A DNA stretch of 64,000 nt from Bacteroidales bacterium (GTDB lineage Bacteria > Bacteroidota > Bacteroidia > Bacteroidales > UBA12077). How positions within the stretch are numbered: the stretch's first letter is position 1; every line of letters starts with the position of its first letter. Location: positions 62,001-126,000 of the forward strand of contig JAGXLL010000002.1 of the NCBI GenBank assembly GCA_018334675.1. Reading direction: 5' to 3'. A program made the translations under genes and the position numbers. The notes beneath the pieces are model-generated. The model made no database searches. It saw nothing but the letters and a program-made list of their open reading frames with translations, and was not told where the DNA came from. Shown one piece after another: positions 62,450 to 64,000 of this stretch.

Positions 62450-63708
62450 TTTGTGATTGCAAAAATGTGATGGCCTTCCTTGTATTCATAGGATATTTCC
62501 AGACCACTCACCTGACATATCTTTTTAACAATAGACAGGCCCAGGCCAAGGGTCTTTTGTCCATTTCCCCTGCGGAAACGGTCGAATATCTGTTGCGGCT
62601 CAAAATCCGGGGCCTCCCCCTGGTTGACAAAGCGCATGCCTGCATCGCCGGTTTCGACATGGATGGTGGATCCATGTGAAGCATATCGTATGGCATTCTT
62701 CAGAAGATTCCGCAACATAACATCCAGCAATCCCGGATCGATGGTAAAGGCATGTTTGGGATCCAGAGCTTTCTTAATTTGCAGTTCCTTCATATCGGTC
62801 ATTTCGCGAACCTTTTCCAGGTGACCCTCAATGACAGGCGCCGTTTTGATGGTTCGTATATTCTGAAACTCCTGATTCTCGATCTGGGTGATCAAATTCA
62901 AAGCTTTGCCCAGCCTGGATAGTTGTTGGGTCTCCTCGTAAATCGCCTTCACCTGTTTGGCTTGTATGGTGCTCAGGTTGTTCTGTGAGAGCATCGCCTC
63001 CGTCTTGTTCTGAATGATGCTCAAGGGTGTCTGCAATTCATGCGACATGTTTTCTGTATATTCCTTTAACTGGAAATAATCATTCTCAATGCGCTGCTGC
63101 ATCCGTTGATAAAGCTGTTTAAGACGATCGAATTCGTAGGTGGTGGTTTTGATGGAGGGAAGCGATCCGGCTTGTCCGATCTTATAGGATGCCATCTGGC
63201 CCAGGATACGCCGGAAAGGCTCGAAAAGGTGACCCGAAAGGATATAGTTGGCCAGTAAGATGGCCAGGGCCAATATCAAAAAGACCGGCAGCACAATATG
63301 GAAGACATCATCTTTAAACCGATAGAGCTCATCGGCTTCTTTGGTCATCTCTACCTTGTAATGGGTCCCTTCCACCGTCATGTAGGTGGTTTTCTTCCGG
63401 TAGATATTTTCCCGCCGGGTATGCTCATTGAGCATGAGCGTATCGGTATAAAAAGGTTCGAAGCCTTCAGGAACATGATCTACCTGCCGAACATGGGCAT
63501 AGGATGAATTTTGGAGCTTATCCGGCTCATGCTTCAGAATATATTCAATGCGGTGTTCCCTATGATGAAACCTGTTCTCCAGAATGTTGTGCATGTGATC
63601 ATTGGCCTCCCGCTGAAGGATCAAAGCACTTATAATAAAGGAAACAAGTGTGAACAGCAGATAGAAGAAGACGGCTTTGGAAAGCAGCCTGAATTTTCGT
63701 TTGCTCAT
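62434..63708 (-). CDS. Sensor histidine kinase
   Basis: The 424-residue membrane kinase has a helix at about 11-31, a periplasmic sensor loop (about 32-135), and a second helix at about 136-156. A HAMP-like linker follows, then HisKA with His223 in MSHELQTPL. The ATPase domain has an N-box RNLLKNAIRYA and a G-box LGLGLSIVKKI. The sensor loop has no recognisable domain. Its start overlaps the response regulator stop by 4 bases. Its C-terminal 60 residues also occur in the remnant at 47413. Confidence 0.92.
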   Translation of the reverse strand: MSKRKFRLLSKAVFFYLLFTLVSFIISALILQREANDHMHNILENRFHHREHRIEYILKHEPDKLQNSSYAHVRQVDHVPEGFEPFYTDTLMLNEHTRRENIYRKKTTYMTVEGTHYKVEMTKEADELYRFKDDVFHIVLPVFLILALAILLANYILSGHLFEPFRRILGQMASYKIGQAGSLPSIKTTTYEFDRLKQLYQRMQQRIENDYFQLKEYTENMSHELQTPLSIIQNKTEAMLSQNNLSTIQAKQVKAIYEETQQLSRLGKALNLITQIENQEFQNIRTIKTAPVIEGHLEKVREMTDMKELQIKKALDPKHAFTIDPGLLDVMLRNLLKNAIRYASHGSTIHVETGDAGMRFVNQGEAPDFEPQQIFDRFRRGNGQKTLGLGLSIVKKICQVSGLEISYEYKEGHHIFAITNPTSE

Positions 63709-64000
63709 GACGGGTCGCTTACAAATTTATATCCCATGCCGTACATCGAACGGATGTAGTTTTTCCCTCCGGCCTGACTGATCTTACGACGCAGGTTCTT
63801 GATGTGGTTGTATATAAAATCAAAATTGTCAGCCTGATCAAAATGATCGCCCCACAGGTGTTCGGCAATGCTTTCTTTGGTCAGCAGCAGATTCTTGTTA
63901 TAAACCAGGAACAGCAGAAGATCATACTCCTTGCGGGTGAGGTTCAGTACATTGTTGTGAATGGTGGCCTTTCTTGCACTCAAATCCACGGTCAGCTCAT
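63705..64000 (-). CDS. OmpR-type response regulator, cut by the window end
   Basis: Only the C-terminal about 98 residues are inside the window: a winged helix with LNLTRKEYDLLLFLVYNKN, ESIAEHLWGD and KNLRRKI, ending YGMGYKFVSDPS. The receiver domain continues beyond 64000; the internal Met codon before DLSARK is not the true start. It pairs with the kinase downstream. Confidence 0.9.
   Translation of the reverse strand, partial: ELTVDLSARKATIHNNVLNLTRKEYDLLLFLVYNKNLLLTKESIAEHLWGDHFDQADNFDFIYNHIKNLRRKISQAGGKNYIRSMYGMGYKFVSDPS

Larger units (their letters stand above)
62378..64000 (-). repeat. Right copy of the two-component-system direct repeat
   Basis: This is the full-length counterpart of 47357-47941, same orientation, running past the window end. 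It contains the complete histidine kinase gene and the 3' part of the response regulator gene. Confidence 0.85.

Overview
The window looks like a chromosome segment of a Bacteroidota bacterium, most likely Bacteroidales/Marinilabiliales-like. The basis is a type IX secretion (T9SS) sorting domain, Bacteroidota-style -7 promoter elements (TAnnTTTG) before many genes, mostly absent Shine-Dalgarno sequences, a SdhCAB-type succinate dehydrogenase/fumarate reductase, HU-CCDC81/SPOR and head-GIN proteins, and many lipoproteins. The order is inferred; no rRNA is present. One tRNA gene (Asn, GTT) lies at 20038-20111.

Layout. 1-13.4 kb: housekeeping genes (tsaC, a glycosyltransferase, two M24B aminopeptidases, sdhCAB, recO, an aminotransferase, a GH3-family enzyme, a secreted propeller-like protein). 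13.4-19.9 kb: a deoxynucleoside kinase, then a cell-envelope cluster made of an ECF sigma factor, a protein joining an anti-sigma-like cytoplasmic part to an outer-membrane beta-barrel, and two pairs of related secreted or lipoproteins. A shared promoter motif with fixed spacing ties these together, and a fifth likely member sits at 46.6 kb. 20-47 kb: tRNA-Asn, a T9SS cargo protein and an S74-type protein, an RRM protein, a sigma-70 factor, metE, an aldo/keto reductase, a decayed peptidase-like gene, lipoproteins, dusB, mnmH, dxs, OmpA-like, PagL-like, C1 peptidase, SPOR protein, RNase H, cation antiporter, a trans-sulfuration enzyme, an acyl-ACP thioesterase and an exchanger.

48.1-61.7 kb is the standout region. 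A 13-gene minus-strand operon (60851 down to 48155) carries tusA, a YeeE/TsuA-type sulfur permease, four rhodanese-type proteins, an OprO/P-like porin, a DsrE-like protein, a second tusA, a degenerate MvhD-like protein, an HdrA split by an NfnB/GltD-like NAD(P)H module, a second HdrA with a winged-helix-like tail, and a QmoC-like membrane subunit. A Crp/Fnr-type regulator diverges from it, and a perfect 40-bp palindrome lies between them. Two of the lipoprotein rhodaneses end in GGCGG, the sulfur-carrying swinging-arm motif known from SoxY. My reading is that sulfane sulfur enters through the porin, passes along lipoprotein rhodanese carriers, crosses by the permease, is handed to TusA/DsrE and is oxidised or reduced by a quinone- and NAD(P)H-linked Hdr/Qmo-like complex. 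HdrB, Dsr, Apr, Sat and Sox catalytic proteins are not in the window.

This region is more AT-rich than its surroundings in sampled lines. It is bracketed by direct repeats of one two-component system: a badly deleted copy at 47357-47941 and a copy from 62378 to the window end. This suggests integration of foreign DNA or a duplication around an insertion. The response-regulator gene at the right edge is cut by the window end.
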